Source: Siphonodentalium dalli | Taxonomy: Eukaryota > Mollusca > Scaphopoda > Gadilida > Siphonodentaliidae | Assembly: GCA_032622095.1 (NCBI GenBank) | Contig: CP136064.1 | Location: 247,599,827 to 247,663,826 of the forward strand | Length of the DNA: 64,000 nucleotides | Reading direction: 5' to 3' | Part shown: piece by piece, positions 1 to 12,743 of the stretch | Numbering within the stretch: the stretch's first letter is position 1 | Layout: the number at the start of each line of letters is the position of its first letter | Notes under the pieces: generated by a model | What the model saw: the letters and a program-made list of their open reading frames with translations, nothing else | The model's database searches: none | What the model was told of the DNA's origin: nothing | Made by a program: the position numbers and the translations under genes

Positions 1-474
1 AACATTGGAATAACTTCTTTGAAATTTCAGAATCATCGATCGATACAGTTGTTATTGAAAAATCCAACTTCCATTTAAATTCAAGCACTCTCCAGTGGTG
101 GGAGCTAAAACTCAAAGACTTAAATTTTAGGGAAAAAAATTAACTAAAGGACTTTCATAAAGAAGGCTCTGATTACATTAGAACTTATCAAAATAATGGG
201 AACTCTGGTCAGCTACAATGGAGGATAGCTAAAAATATTTATCACAATATGCATTGAATAGCTTATCTATTTTGTCAACAACAGAAGAATCATCAAAGTT
301 CCATATTCTCAATGATGAATCTTTTGGGACTATGCTAATATCAGATAATAGTATGTAGATTGTAGAGGTTCTGAGTGTCCTTCAAGTCTTCTTTCGTTGG
401 CCATTTGAAATACTTGTGTCCAACACGCTCCATGTAATTAATGGTAGCCTGAGTATTGGTGTTTACAGATTCGA

Positions 475-3400
475 TCATATACCCAGATACCAAGAGTCTT
501 CATATGCCACAGCACAGAATGTACAGATGTCCATAGATGTGTAGATGTGGCGGTTGTCCACAATAGCAGATGACCCGTCGACCTTTCTCTTTCTTGTGCA
601 TTTTGCCTTTTCCAAAAGCTTTTTGGCTGCAGATTTTAAGGACTTGGATTTAGACGGAGCTTCAAGAGGATTTGTTTTTGTTGGTCTTTCTTTCTTCAGG
701 TTTAACAGAACTGCTCGCTCTTCTTTGGATCTTATTGGAATATTTGAGGATGATTGTGTTGTAACTGAAATATTTGAGGATGACTGTGTTGTAGCAGAAG
801 AGGAATCTAGAGATATCAAAATTTCTTTCAGGTTGAGAAAGAGAGTTGCCAATGGCAACTGCTTAGAATTTTTTGACAGGTGAAATAATTCTTTATTACA
901 CCGTATCTTTAAGATGAGATGATGATATTTTATTTGTGATTTTAGCGCTTTCATTTTCTTTAATTTGCTGCTGATGTTATTAAGCTTATTGTCTATATCA
1001 CATTCCGTCCATAACCCTGTGTCATTAATCTCCATCTGTAGATTATGCAAGCTTCTCTGTCTTGTTGCCACGTGTTGCTTTAATAGTTCATTCTTCTTCT
1101 TCTTCAGGAAAAGGAATTTTTCATAGTTAAGTTGTCTCCTGTTTTTATTGAGTTTACATCGCTGCGGTCCATTTCTGATGGCTCTCTTTAAGTAGCTGTG
1201 TCTTACCTTTTTTGGCAAACTCTTAAAGGTACGGTTGGCCTTGGCGGTGGGTATCCTGTGAAAATATTTCCACCCATCAAAAACCGCCACAAACAGAAAG
1301 AACATCAAAATGTAGACAGACTTTGTCCGTATACAAATAAGAAATATCGCATAAACAGTATGTTATTGTCATTTGTTTGACCATTGTTATGTAAACAAAA
1401 GCATAACAAGTTACTTTTCTGGTGTTTGTTTATAGTATGATGGAAACACAAAGAGCGTTCTTTGTTGCTGAATTCCTGATATGGAACTAATAAAGAGCGT
1501 TTATATCATTTGTGTGTGATTAGGCAGTGACACTGTGCTGTCTTCTGTAACACAATCAGGCTCTTGTTTATGTAAAATATTGTAAGTCTTTATGATAGCA
1601 TGCTGTTTACGCGATGGTCATTGTATATATGAACGAAACTGTATGCGTTTTAATGTTTGTCTGTTTACGGTGTTTGGAACAAATAGGAATATTTTCGACA
1701 ACTAAGGCCAACCGTGCCTTTAATATATTGATAAGTCTTGTTATTCCTAAAACAAATAACACCAGAAATGTGGTTAGTATTCCTTTGAGGGGCTCGGTTA
1801 ATTTCCCTGTCCAGATCGCTAAAGTCCAGATCGCCAGCTCGATTCGTAGTAGGGCACGATTTGGTCTCATTTAGAATCTTGCATGATGGTTTGTTGAATT
1901 CGCCACCGATCAGCTGATCTGCTACCTGCCTAGTAACTAATTATAGACAGTCAAATGACAAAAGCTCAAGACACTCCTTTGTTAACTGTTGCACTTCTTC
2001 TGATGTCTCCTCAAAAAGTTTCAAATAGACTGCATCTTTACTCATGGCAAAATCTGGAAAAACACACTCTTCATTTAAGAGAGCTGATACATTACTTGAG
2101 TATTTCTTCAGCTTGTTTTGCAGAACTTGCCATTGGTGATTTAATTGTAAGATATTAGCATCTTTCTCCTCGATTACTCTCCATAATGGTTGGGTGATCA
2201 GTTTCCCAAATATGCCAAGGGATCGCATAACAGCAACACAAACATCAGAACCCAAGCTGTCCAGAATACAGCTAACAATTGTGTTGGTTGTAGTCATTCT
2301 CAAGAATTCAGTAATGTGGTCAAGGTGGTAATATGCTGCTGCACCATTCGCAAATAATATGTTGAAGCGATGTCGCAGGAAAGACACTAGCTTGTTGTCA
2401 ATACTCTTCTCTTCTAAGAAAGCCTCACAGTCACAATACCTTCCGAATCGTTGACTTCCTGCAGATGTTATTGTTTGAGAGAGCTCAAAAATCAAATCAA
2501 ACGTCCTAGCATTTCCTTTCTCAAATGAGTGCTGAGTTATTTTGGTCGAATCTGGAAGGGCTATTTCTTCGAAGGTCTTCAATCCTTTTGATGCAGCAGT
2601 ACCCATATTGGCTATCACATGTAAACCACAAAATAGTCCGTTTACTGCCGATATCTTCTTTTTCTCTTCTGGGGATAAATTGTCATAGTCTGGCAATGCT
2701 GATTTGAATACCTCATCCCGATAGCCCTCGAAACGTGCATTGAATGATTTGTTAACGATGTGCCGATCAGTCATGAAGTTTTTGAATTTTTGAAGCATTT
2801 CAGTCTTCAACTTCTGGGCAGTTTCAACATCATCTCTGGAAGAGGAAGAGATACCAAACAGAAGATCTTCAATAGCTGACAGAAAACACTCTGTGTCGCC
2901 TCGTACCATCTCTTGGATACCCATAGAAAACGTTGCTTTACCTTTCTGATCATCGACAGTGGAAACTTGGAATGCAGAGTATTCTCGGAATATTTTCTTT
3001 GTCCCATCCAGATGCAAAGTCAGATTATCACCTTTTACAATTTGATCTGTCACGTGCATATGGCTGATGGATTCCAATTCGCTCTGAAGATTAGATACGA
3101 ATGCTTTTGAAGGTAGCTGTGGTACTGTGATGTCAGTCAGACCTTCTATGACACATCGCACGACATCGGTACATTTGCCAACTGAAACTCCTAACGATAG
3201 AAGCTGCATCATTACCAGACGAAGTTTGTCAGAGTATGTTATATGCCCATCATGTATATCCTTAAATAGCACTTCTTCTGGGTCAGGCAAAGAATTTTTA
3301 CCAGCATCTCCACATTCAGAAATTTCGGCCGCCTCCAGACAATGTATATCTCTATTCAAGGCATCAATCTTTTTCTGTTTCAGAGCGAACTTGAAACAAG

Positions 3401-3522
3401 ATCCGTTGTTGGTCTTTTTTGTTTTGGTTTTCCATTTACTTTTCAACTTTATAGCTAACTCCTTCTGTTTCTTAACTGACAATAGGTTGGCATTGAGATA
3501 TTCTAAGGTCGAAGGTTCTTAA
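475..3522 (-). pseudogene. Transposon-derived DDE/RNase H-like protein, broken by a stop codon and a MITE
   Basis: The minus-strand frame is open from 3522 to 1944. It is stopped by TAA at 1941-1943 and continues in the same frame to about 1720, where a MITE (1227-1719) interrupts it. Coding resumes below 1227 and runs to 475. Seen: LHLDGT about 150 residues after the TTG at 3482, then MTDRHIVNKSFN, CGLHVIANM and RHRFNILFANGAA. The C-terminal part is a lysine-rich coiled-coil-like stretch with GLWTECDIDNKL and ALKSQI. I recall this arrangement from uncharacterised, repeat-encoded proteins of fishes and marine invertebrates; the LHLDGT aspartate and the later D/H motifs would suit an RNase H-fold transposase. 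That function is inference. No ATG is seen in the first codons of the frame, so the start is unknown. The post-stop segment DQLIGGEFNKPSCKILNETK fits the family, so the stop looks like a recent nonsense mutation. Confidence 0.65.
1227..1719. mobile_element. TTAA-target MITE, AGGTACGG family, copy 1
   Basis: This 493-bp insertion is flanked by TTAA at 1223-1226 and 1720-1723. Its ends are inverted repeats of about 16 bp, AGGTACGGTTGGCC on the left and GGCCAACCGTGCCT on the right. It splits the transposase-like frame, whose two halves lie on either side. No protein of its own is visible. Related copies lie at 20379-20872 and 39098-39601. Target and ends suggest a piggyBac- or Kolobok-type source transposase; which one cannot be decided here. 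Confidence 0.8.
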
Positions 3523-4190
3523 ATATTGTGTCACAATAATCACTTGTACCACATTTGATAGTTTGTGTAATATAATGTCTGTATAATATCTCCGTACAGA
3601 GGAGGTAATAAAGATATATATTAGGGGAAGTACCTATTAATTACTGTTTTTATGGTAATTTCTGATCATTTCTCTCAACTAAAACATCGTCTGAACTACA
3701 CTCAATTGTAAATATTTACATCTCGACTCGGGACGCAACTTTTGGCGATAAGCTAACACAATTGATTTCGCCACTGAAAGTCATTGCATTTAATTAATAT
3801 ATGAAAATGGCGGATGTGTTGTCAATTTGGATTAATATTCGTAAAAATAACTACTTTGAGCAAGATTATTCTCACTTTCTATTTAATCACACTACCAGTG
3901 TGTTTCACATCACTTTAATATAACAGAAGTGAAACGCATTATATTGTCGATCACATAATTTCGACTGGTCCTGTGAAGTTGGGGTTATGTAGTCACGCGA
4001 CATTAGTCACATTACTCGGAAAGTTGCCGAAGTAAACGGACATAAACTAATGGTATTAAGTTTAGATGGTGACACGATAATTTCCAGGTCATGATCATAT
4101 ATTACATTACAAGTCGACCAGATCATAAGACACGTCATTATTCTTGCACACAACTCGTAAAGTGTGGCTCTTGTCTGTGGTTTCGGAATA
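3523..4190. other. Intergenic stretch: duplicated AT-rich segment and remnant of a T-box unit module
   Basis: No gene is seen. The segment from about 3640 to 3920 is recognisably similar, in reverse orientation, to about 49370-49640; both share TAAATATTTACATCTCGA and the run TTTGGATTAATATTCGTA. The part from about 3985 to 4190 resembles the end of the T-box upstream modules (CACGCGACATTAGTC, then ACTCGGAAAGTT) but is more diverged. It is therefore probably the remains of a neighbouring unit that once lay to the left. Confidence 0.5.
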
Positions 4191-4870
4191 TTCCTCTTTG
4201 ATACATGTTTCGCCAAAAACAATTATGTGCAGATCTGCAGTCCACTGACCACATGACATTAAGATACGATAAATATCACAATTACTGTAACCGAAGATAC
4301 ATTCCGTCCGTAAATACACATGTATTTACTAAATGGACCCTCCCATTCAGTTAGAATAGACGTTGTATTGACCTCCATCATAGGAAAGTAAATATACAGC
4401 TTTAGTGGTATTTACATGATTCATGAACATCTATATTTAATAATGTATATACAAGAGAACAAAAATAAGAGAGACAGATAGAGCGCCTAAAATTATTAAC
4501 CTTGACTGGGGGATGTTCAGGAATATAAGCAGACGGCAGCTGATATAAGTGCAGAAGGATTCCTATTAATCTGTGGGAAAATATTCACTATATAAGTTCA
4601 ACACACGGCTGTATGTTGAACTTATTATCTGACAATTCCCCAAGGGAAATACTCGTCTATGAGTGATTATTAATGAAGGGTTATGCAAGGATAAAGTGAT
4701 GCAGCTTTCAAATTCTGATAATTTTATTTAACACTTTCACGATAGCAACTATAAATGGCAACGGTAAATAACTAAATATGCATATAAATAATAATAAATA
4801 ACAATATTCACAAAACAAACGTATGCGATAATCCAGCAGCACGTTGACGTATATTTATTATGTGAGTTTA
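4190..4870 (-). terminator. 3' flank of T-box copy A with polyadenylation signal
   Basis: This is downstream of the stop codon of copy A on the minus strand. An AATAAA signal reads from 4728 to 4723, about 150 nt after the stop. Further downstream, an AGTTCAAC...GTTGAACTT inverted repeat (4597-4625) is shared in altered form with the other copies. Similar 3' flanks follow B, E and F, and a fragment lies in an intron of D. Confidence 0.6.
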
Positions 4871-4873
4871 GAA

Positions 4874-7800
4874 TCACAAGTCACTCGGGGTGAAGGTCAT
4901 GGACATGGCTTCTCTCAGAATATCGTGGTTATAGTTCTCCGATGTCACATGTAACTCCTCAGAAACAAACGATTTGACTATTTCCTTTGTATCGTCGCAG
5001 TAACCGTGGTAACCGCCGCTTCCGATGCTGCTGTTTGAAGAATCTGGCAGAACATCGCCATCTGGTGAGGATTCACAGATTCCGAGGGAAGGTACCAGGC
5101 TATCAGGTGAGATATGTGAATCTTCGTCATCAGTGGCTGGAAGGCTTATGTCGTCCTTATTCTTTGATATATCGAAGATGTCTGCTTTCAGTTGTTCAAA
5201 GTCTGGTGTCAATCGCAATGATGGTTCACACAACGCTGCTAGTGCAAATAGGTCGTTGGAATATGGGAGCACAGAGGAACATGTTGCTTGGTGACTGAAC
5301 TGGTGACAACTGTTGAAATTCCTGCTATCGTAACTGAGTTCGTCGTATGATCTTGAGAAGACGGGTGATAACGAGTTGAAGGCTGGAAGGATGTGGTTAT
5401 CCCAGGTCGGTATCGGTGAATCCACAACCGGAGTGGGTGTGTAGCTCTGTGGTGAATAGTCTTTTTGTGGAGTTTGGGTATGGCTAGGATTAACTTGCCT
5501 TCTTTTGCTTTCTGGTTGAACATCTGCAAACAGATAAAACATACGAATTAACAATTGAATGTAAATGATTGTGAGAGCCTGTCGAGACGGCAGGTGCAGT
5601 CGACAATTGCTTGAATTGGATTTGGACAGATTTACAGGTGCTGAAATATTTTTGTATTTTAAGCACGTACATCAGGAAATACAACCGATGCTTCGCTTGT
5701 GTTTGAAGTGAAATTCCAGGAATAATCTTTTTCAAGTTCGTTCATCGTGAATAAAGATTTGAATTTTCGCCATGTAAAATACGCTAGCTGTGTTGCTTTC
5801 AGTTTAGAGTAAAGAGAAGATAAAATTAATGGTTTTGACTTCACATGTATATGAATACTTACCACTCGTGTCTTCAGACTCTGATCTCAGTCGCTTCTTT
5901 GTCATTGTTCTGGAACTTGAAATGAGAGGAGAAAATAATCAGATTTGAACGATAACAAAAAAGGGTCAATCATTCTTATCTAAATATCTTATTTGCCTCT
6001 TGGTTTTTGCCGACGGTTGGATCTGATTACAGTAGCCGTGGAAGAAAATGTAAGGCGCTACAGCCCGAATTGCATCCAAGTATCGGCAAATGGAACAGAT
6101 GGGGGAACCGCGAAATTGGAATAAAACAAGAAGTAATTAGAGTGAATGTTGGGGTGGACACACCACTAATCCGCGAGTACCTATTTGTTATGTCATTACG
6201 CCGAAAAATACCATAACTGACTGCATAACACTCACCTCTCATCTTTATTCTCTCTGAAGCCTTTTGCGAATGGATTGTTGTCGATTTTGAGCTTCGTGAT
6301 CTGAAAGAATAAATTCCAATTATGTCATGACGAATGTATGTTACGAATCGAAGAGGAGAAAACTGAAGTGTAAAGTTGATAGTTAAATCGATATTTCGAT
6401 ATATCGAGTAAATAAATGACTGAATGAGGCCGGAATGATATCACGAAGACTCCGTCCTAATTCGTCTTAGAACATATTTCGGAATAAAAAGTTCTCATTG
6501 GACTGAGTACGAAGTACTCTGGTGTTAGGAATTCCATCTAAAGCATCAAGTAGAATTAATGTATTTATTTTTCATTTCAATTTCAATGTTATATGAGTAC
6601 AGTTCATTGAATTCCCCTCAAATGTGGCGTCTTCCTTCTTCACTTTTCAAGCTGTTGAAAATTATTGAAAAAAAGGTTTGAGATTTATAATACTAGATAC
6701 GCACCTCTTCGCTCTGGTATGCGGTGACAGGAATGAAAGTTGTTTCAGCAAAGGTGAAGGTCTTTGTTAGCGCTTGTTCGGGACGGTCGTCTGCCATGGA
6801 TATATGAAGACGAGGTTTGTATTTCTGCATCGTGTTCACTATGACCTGCAATGAGTAACAGAAGTTAGATTAAAGGCCAACTTAGTTTTCGAACCCCAGA
6901 TCACATGATATAAAAATAAATTCCACATTATATACCATTTGAAAGAGGAAGCTCCAAAAGATTGTATTATCAACTTATGCGGTGTAGTATACTGTGAACA
7001 TGTTATTGTTGAGGTACCGACGTGTGTTATGTGCTTAAGTTTCATATGGACTGTTCTGCCAAGTCTATTATTTTCAATGGAAGGGGAATAACTATATATC
7101 TTAGTTTGAATTATGTTGCATTCTGGCAGCGAAACGGGGGAAATGTTGCTATGATTTCAGCTATTTTCTATTACTCTATGGGCACATTCAGACACACAGA
7201 CGTTCCAAATGGTGATGACTTCTAGTATTTTAATCTATTTCATGGATTGTTATTAAAACCGTATATCAAGGCACTATAAAAAATAATGGTGACCCGAAAA
7301 TTAAATGGGCATTTAAACCTTCGTTTACTGAATGGATTCTCACTTTGAGTTTCAGCAGAATACAACGGAATGGTCAAATCATAATAATGTTTTTAAATAC
7401 ATTCCGATCACATGAGCGAACGAGACATAGAACGCCATTCAGATGTTGCCTCTTCTGCTATTTTGTTAACAATTAGTCTCAAATGCTGCATTTCCAGTTT
7501 AATGAGAATAAACATATTGAAAATTCAAATAGATTCGTTTCTAGGGGATACACAGCTTTACTTATTAATAGACATCCCTTGAAACGAATCAGCGAGCATA
7601 TAATAAGTAGCCATGTGCGAGTATTCATTGAGCGCTCCGCGTGTAAAACTAATGTAGAGATTATTGTATCCTATGGGCGCTGGGGTTTTTATTTATAGAA
7701 TGGGAATTTTTGGACGGATTAAAAGTCGAACTGCGACCCGGAGGCCGAGTCCGGTAAAAGGTGTAGTTGGGAATTTCAATTTCAATTGTTATTCGGATGC

Positions 7801-9518
7801 CAAGAAGTGCAAGGCTAGTAATTCTATGAGTTGGTCGTTCTTGAAACCAATATATTTTATATTCTATAATTACAATCATGGGTATATAATATATGATCTT
7901 GAGCGCATTACCATTTCTGACTATGGTTTTCTTGTTTATGAATGTGGGAGAAATAGTACCCGAACACATCAGAGGGGCTTATTGTATTCTACTTGACCAA
8001 ACAATGGAAGCGCTTATTAAGTTTGAACTTGTTTTGAACGGCAACTATTTTGTTTTCATTCCATGACACTAATAAATATAGATGTAACTGATATGGATGT
8101 GAAGTGTGAGCTAATACAAAGTGAATGATTTTATATGATGTTCATGCAAGGCCAAATACCATGTTGATATTGTTCAGAATTGAGTTGAAGTTCAATGAAG
8201 TTAGTTCTTTAAAAACCAAACCCACCATACTTACATTCCCTTGCTGTGATTTCCTGTTATTTGTCAGCTTGAGTTTGAGGAACATGACAGGCTTGTGCAT
8301 CCAGAATGATCCGAGTGCCGGGGAATCGGGATGTACGTAGGTTGTCATGGGAACCGGACTATCAACTTTACCGGAAGCTAACCACTCAGAGTCGTAGAAC
8401 TTGTACCGACAGTCGTCCACGGAAACCACATCGATGGAGAGGGTGTACTGTTTCGTGGGGTGTAGTCCCTCAATGGAGTACGACAGTGATGGGAACATCC
8501 GTCTGCAAAGATAAATCGTCATATAAAAATGTTGTGAGTGTGCATAAGACAACGATTTAGAGAACTGCGCGATTTGAGTCATATGCGATCACCTTGTTTA
8601 TCAACATATTTCTTCTTCGGCATAATTCTGGCGGCTGCAATATGAACATATTGTTCGACCATTAATATGAGGAAAGTTTATGTGATACAATAAATACGCA
8701 AAAAAAATTATAAAATAAAATAAATAAATAACACTCGGTGCTTGAAACTTTTGAAGATTCAAGAAATTATATGACAATCACATAACATTGTTCCATGGCC
8801 CGATTTGTGCTAATTAATTGACAGTTTTGATCATACTAAATAAAACGAATGACCAGGGTGTGAAATGAACCCGACCTGCTTCTCAAGGATCCATAGTATA
8901 CCAGACTTACCTTCCAACTTTGGTGACTATCATTTCCGTCCCAATCTTATCAAACTTTCTCCACATTCCAGCATTATGGAGAGACACGACCACTTCCCGC
9001 TGATGGTTGTGGATTGCATTAACAGCAACGGATCGTGGATGTTGGCAGTCTGAAATAAGCAAAACAAACATAAACGTGTGTAAATCATCTGGGTAAACAC
9101 TTTGTACAAAACCGCATGCTCCTGTTTAGTCAATCTTTATGCATGCATTAAAAATGTATCCGAAAACCGATTAGAATCAGCCAAAAACGGCCGAGTTACA
9201 TTATTTCAGTATTGTATATAAAAAAAACAGTATGACGAAGTCTGAATTAATTTGCACCTTTTTTTTTTTTTTTTTTATATATTAATTCTGATAGAAGGGA
9301 CTGGGTAAAACTTCCGGATTTAATTTTAGCATACAATGAATGCAACCTAATGGTCCAACGTACACAACGAAGGTGGACATCTTACCTATTCCCGCTGCTG
9401 AATCCCGGGGTAGAATCTCTTGTTTCGTGTACGGACATCCTTGCGACTGGTATGTTTGTGGAGGTAAGATTGACGGGATGACGGAGTCCCAGGTGGCGTA
9501 GACACTGTCAGAGAACAT
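4874..9518 (-). CDS. T-box transcription factor, copy A (only intact copy in the window)
   Basis: Predicted coding exons on the minus strand: 9518-9386, 9049-8911, 8502-8235, 6845-6705, 6300-6236, 5915-5863 and 5523-4874. All introns are GT-AG and phases match, giving 482 residues. The T-box spans about residues 60-250: [53 protein letters not shown] and NNPFAKGF. After it comes a basic patch (KKRLR near 255-259, KRR near 273) that may act as a nuclear signal, then an acidic, serine-rich tail with FEQLKADIFDISKNKDD. Known of the family: sequence-specific DNA binding in the nucleus. The subfamily is unassigned; DDCRYKF recalls Tbx2/3/4/5 but the rest is divergent. An acceptor (CATTACAG) 10 nt before the ATG implies a 5' non-coding exon. 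Oddity: L154, H160 and L166 replace the P, R and H found in B, C, E and F. Confidence 0.87.
7685..7945. repeat. Dispersed repeat in intron 3 of copy A
   Basis: This segment contains GGTAAAAGGTGTAGTTGGGA and TATATTTTATATTCTATAAT. It recurs in reverse orientation in intron 3 of copy F (about 58690-58925) and in intron 3 of D, inverted (about 35513-35790) and direct (about 36290-36660). Its presence at the same intronic place in A and F indicates insertion before those two copies separated. Type unknown; no protein or clear terminal repeats seen. Confidence 0.55.
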
Positions 9519-10573
9519 GGTTCAATTCCTGTAATGAAAAAGATGGAAATGTAAGTCAATGCAGAGTAAATCATCACGATTATATAAATCATTATTGATA
9601 AACAAAAAGTTACATGTACGTCGAAAATGCGTCACACGCTGCGAAATCCTAGCCGCCATATCAATGGGATGCTAGTTGTAGAATCTAAAAATAAAATCAA
9701 TACAACAAGCGCGATTGATGCTAAACTAACATGAACCACCATTCAGTCCGACATTTAGTGATACCTCAGAAAATTATGGTCCTCGCAGGCACAAACATTG
9801 TTCCTTGAGTATATCGAGACGTTTTAGATTAGGATTACAGAGAATCGTATTTATTATCTTAAAACATGGAGAATTTTCATTAATGTTGAAACCATACGTT
9901 TCTAATTATATAATGACTGAACACAGAACACTACCATAACAGCTGGGAATAATGTCTTCAGTGACTGTGTGATATAAATGCTGACAATGTATTCTCCAAG
10001 TCACGTAGTAGCGTAGTTTATTTAAAGAGCGTTTTAATTGTGTGCATTGTTCTCATAATTCTCTTTGTATATAGTGCAATGCAAGTCGTAATAGTAAAAT
10101 ATTCTACATGTACAAAGAATATATTTGTATTTCGATTAAAAACCACATAAAGAATAAAGCACGGACAAAATTGTGGATGTTGCGAACAATTTCGAAGTCG
10201 AAAAAGAGGGATAACTTCAATAAACAAGTCGGATCAACCTCATAATAGCAGATTCCCATGGTACATATCTGTACCAAAAATCACTGAAAAATGTAGATAT
10301 ACAAGCTCGACAAACTTGCCTCCACTTATGGTATAATAATATGGTCCTCGCTGGCATACACATTATAAGGAACTGACCGGAGTTTCCTGAATTTAAAGTA
10401 AATTGGAACGTTTTTATACTAGGTTTTCATAGAATCTTGTTTATGTTGAAAAATTATGAATTATCGTTCATATTGAAACAATACGTTTCATGTAATATAT
10501 TGACTGAAAACTACACTAACAAGCTGGGAATAAAGTATTAACATACTAATAAAAAGTACTATATGCTACTCAC

Positions 10574-10645
10574 AATTTAACTGTAGCTGAGTCGTTGTTT
10601 ATAACGTGATGAAGTGGTTGTGATGCGTTATGTTTGAATTATACT
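10574..10645 (-). other. Putative 5' non-coding leader exon of copy A
   Basis: A donor-like AAATT|GTGAGT motif ends at 10574, and the same motif is kept upstream of B (21073), C (32112), F (56062) and, weaker, D (32613). It pairs logically with the CATTACAG acceptor just before each initiator ATG. The 5' edge is a guess, placed about 25-30 nt after the TATA box. Confidence 0.45.
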
Positions 10646-10667
10646 GGATTCTGACGACAAGTTTCAG

Positions 10668-10675
10668 TATATATA
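10668..10675 (-). promoter_or_regulatory. TATA box of copy A
   Basis: TATATATA lies inside a conserved GTATATATACTGAAAC context about 95 nt upstream of the proposed leader-exon donor. The same motif and spacing are found upstream of B, C and F. Core-promoter role is inferred from position and conservation among copies. Confidence 0.45.
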
Positions 10676-12743
10676 CAGATACAGGGATACTCATTGTCAC
10701 ATCTCACTTCCTATGGTATTAATTTTATAGATGCTCGACTAGTTTTCGGAGTTGTTTTCATAACGATAATAGTGTGATTAGTTATCAACACAGCAATCAA
10801 CAGTTGGGATTCTTATACAAACAACTACTCATCGCAATCGTGTTTTTACAGTGCGCACACCCCGACCAATCACTGGTCGATGACCGCCCTATTTTGACAA
10901 TAATCTTGGCTGAATACTCACTATTCAACCAGAGTATGTCCACAATATACCAAAGAACTAGGCGACGAATGCCACGTTATCATGAAGTGTACATAATTAG
11001 AGGAACTCAGATCTATATATTTGAAACCATATTTCCATAGAAGACCGAATGCCCACAAACTATCAGAAATCTTCAAGACTAGAAATCAAAAGACAATTAG
11101 GAATCTGTCAACTACCACACGGACAGTCCAGGATATTGTCGACAAGTCCGTTTGATGCTATAGCACTGATATTCCATGTACCACCCTATGTTTAAAATAT
11201 CGACATCCCCGACCATAAAGTAAGGTCGCCGCTCACTGTACATGAAATCATCACCGACAGGAAACTGATACAGAGCTAAATATTCCTGTGTTCCTCATGT
11301 GGAAGTTATTGTTATTATAGCCTATATAATGTACAAAATGAATATTTTGATGTCATATAATATCTTTTACGCTCACTATTCTGTAATATCTTTATATCGA
11401 TGAACATAAAATACAATGAATTGATCATAAGTTTATTGGAACTATTCTACACCAGAATAATTAAAATTATCATGCTTGAAAAACTTATGTGCATGATGTT
11501 GGTCTGAAAGCCACATGACTGTTTTCTCTCAAAAATACGAATAATACCCTGCATCGAACTAGGTCGATAAATAGCTGAACTATCCATTTGTAAATTCTTT
11601 AGATTATCACCGACCTCACTAACAATTGAAACTTGAAAATGTCAGAACCCGACCGCATGCGTGTGACATGACGTAAACACTGTAAGATTGATATTGTGAT
11701 TAGGTTTGTGATTAGAATAACATTTTCATGCATATTTATATAACATGTATATATTTGTCATTTGTATATATGCTCTCCTAAATTGAGGAGGTTAACAATA
11801 AACTACTATTAGTCTATTCGTGATATGGTAGAAATAAAGGAGAAGAGACTGAAAGGAATCAGGACAGGCAGGCCCGCTCCAATATATGAACCTGAACAGT
11901 GTTCGAACACGCCCTATTGACCGATAAAGATAAGAAATTGAAGTGTTGGTTCTAAAACGCCTCATATATATAATCGAATTTATGAAAGTTGAAATTGAAG
12001 CGCAATACTCTCAGAAGATATAGTTCAGTCACGAACGTAGTGCGTACCTTCTACGTTCAGTCGAGTGCCGTTTAACGTACAGAATGTTTGCACCAGATCA
12101 CGTGGCACATCGAATAACGTCAGTTATACGACCGCCAAAATTAAATTTTGTGTTCCGTGGGTAGTTCTTAACTTTATTCTGTTACAGAACCAGGATTTTC
12201 CTACAATAGGAAAAGTATTTAGTTATATCATGGTGTTTTATGAGAAAAATACTTCTTCGAAATTGTAAAGTATTAAATTGTACAGTGTGCGCATGCAACA
12301 GATGGTAATGTCAAATGGGGGAATCATTAAATTCCGGAACGAAATATTCTGTAAATCTGTTTTTTTGATAGATTCTCACACATTTTAAGGACAAAATAGA
12401 TTATTTCTCTTCAGAAAATTGAGCTTACAATATATTTCATTGGATAAAAGCAACATATATTTGGGGATAGTGAGCACAAAATGAGTTCAACCTTTCGTTC
12501 CGTTTCCGGTTCCTCTCAGAGAAAATTGAATATTACTAAAATGGTGGCCGTCGTTGATTATCTTGTTTTGGTTGGAAAAATTTAATATAATGGACTAATG
12601 TGTATAGCGTATCATTCACTATGGCGAATACACTTGTTTAAAATGTTATTCACTTATTAAAGTTGAGAAATTATTCTGTATGTCCCCAATCACAAACACC
12701 CAGTAAATCTATACAGAGGGACTTGACCCCTGGAAGCAGCAAT

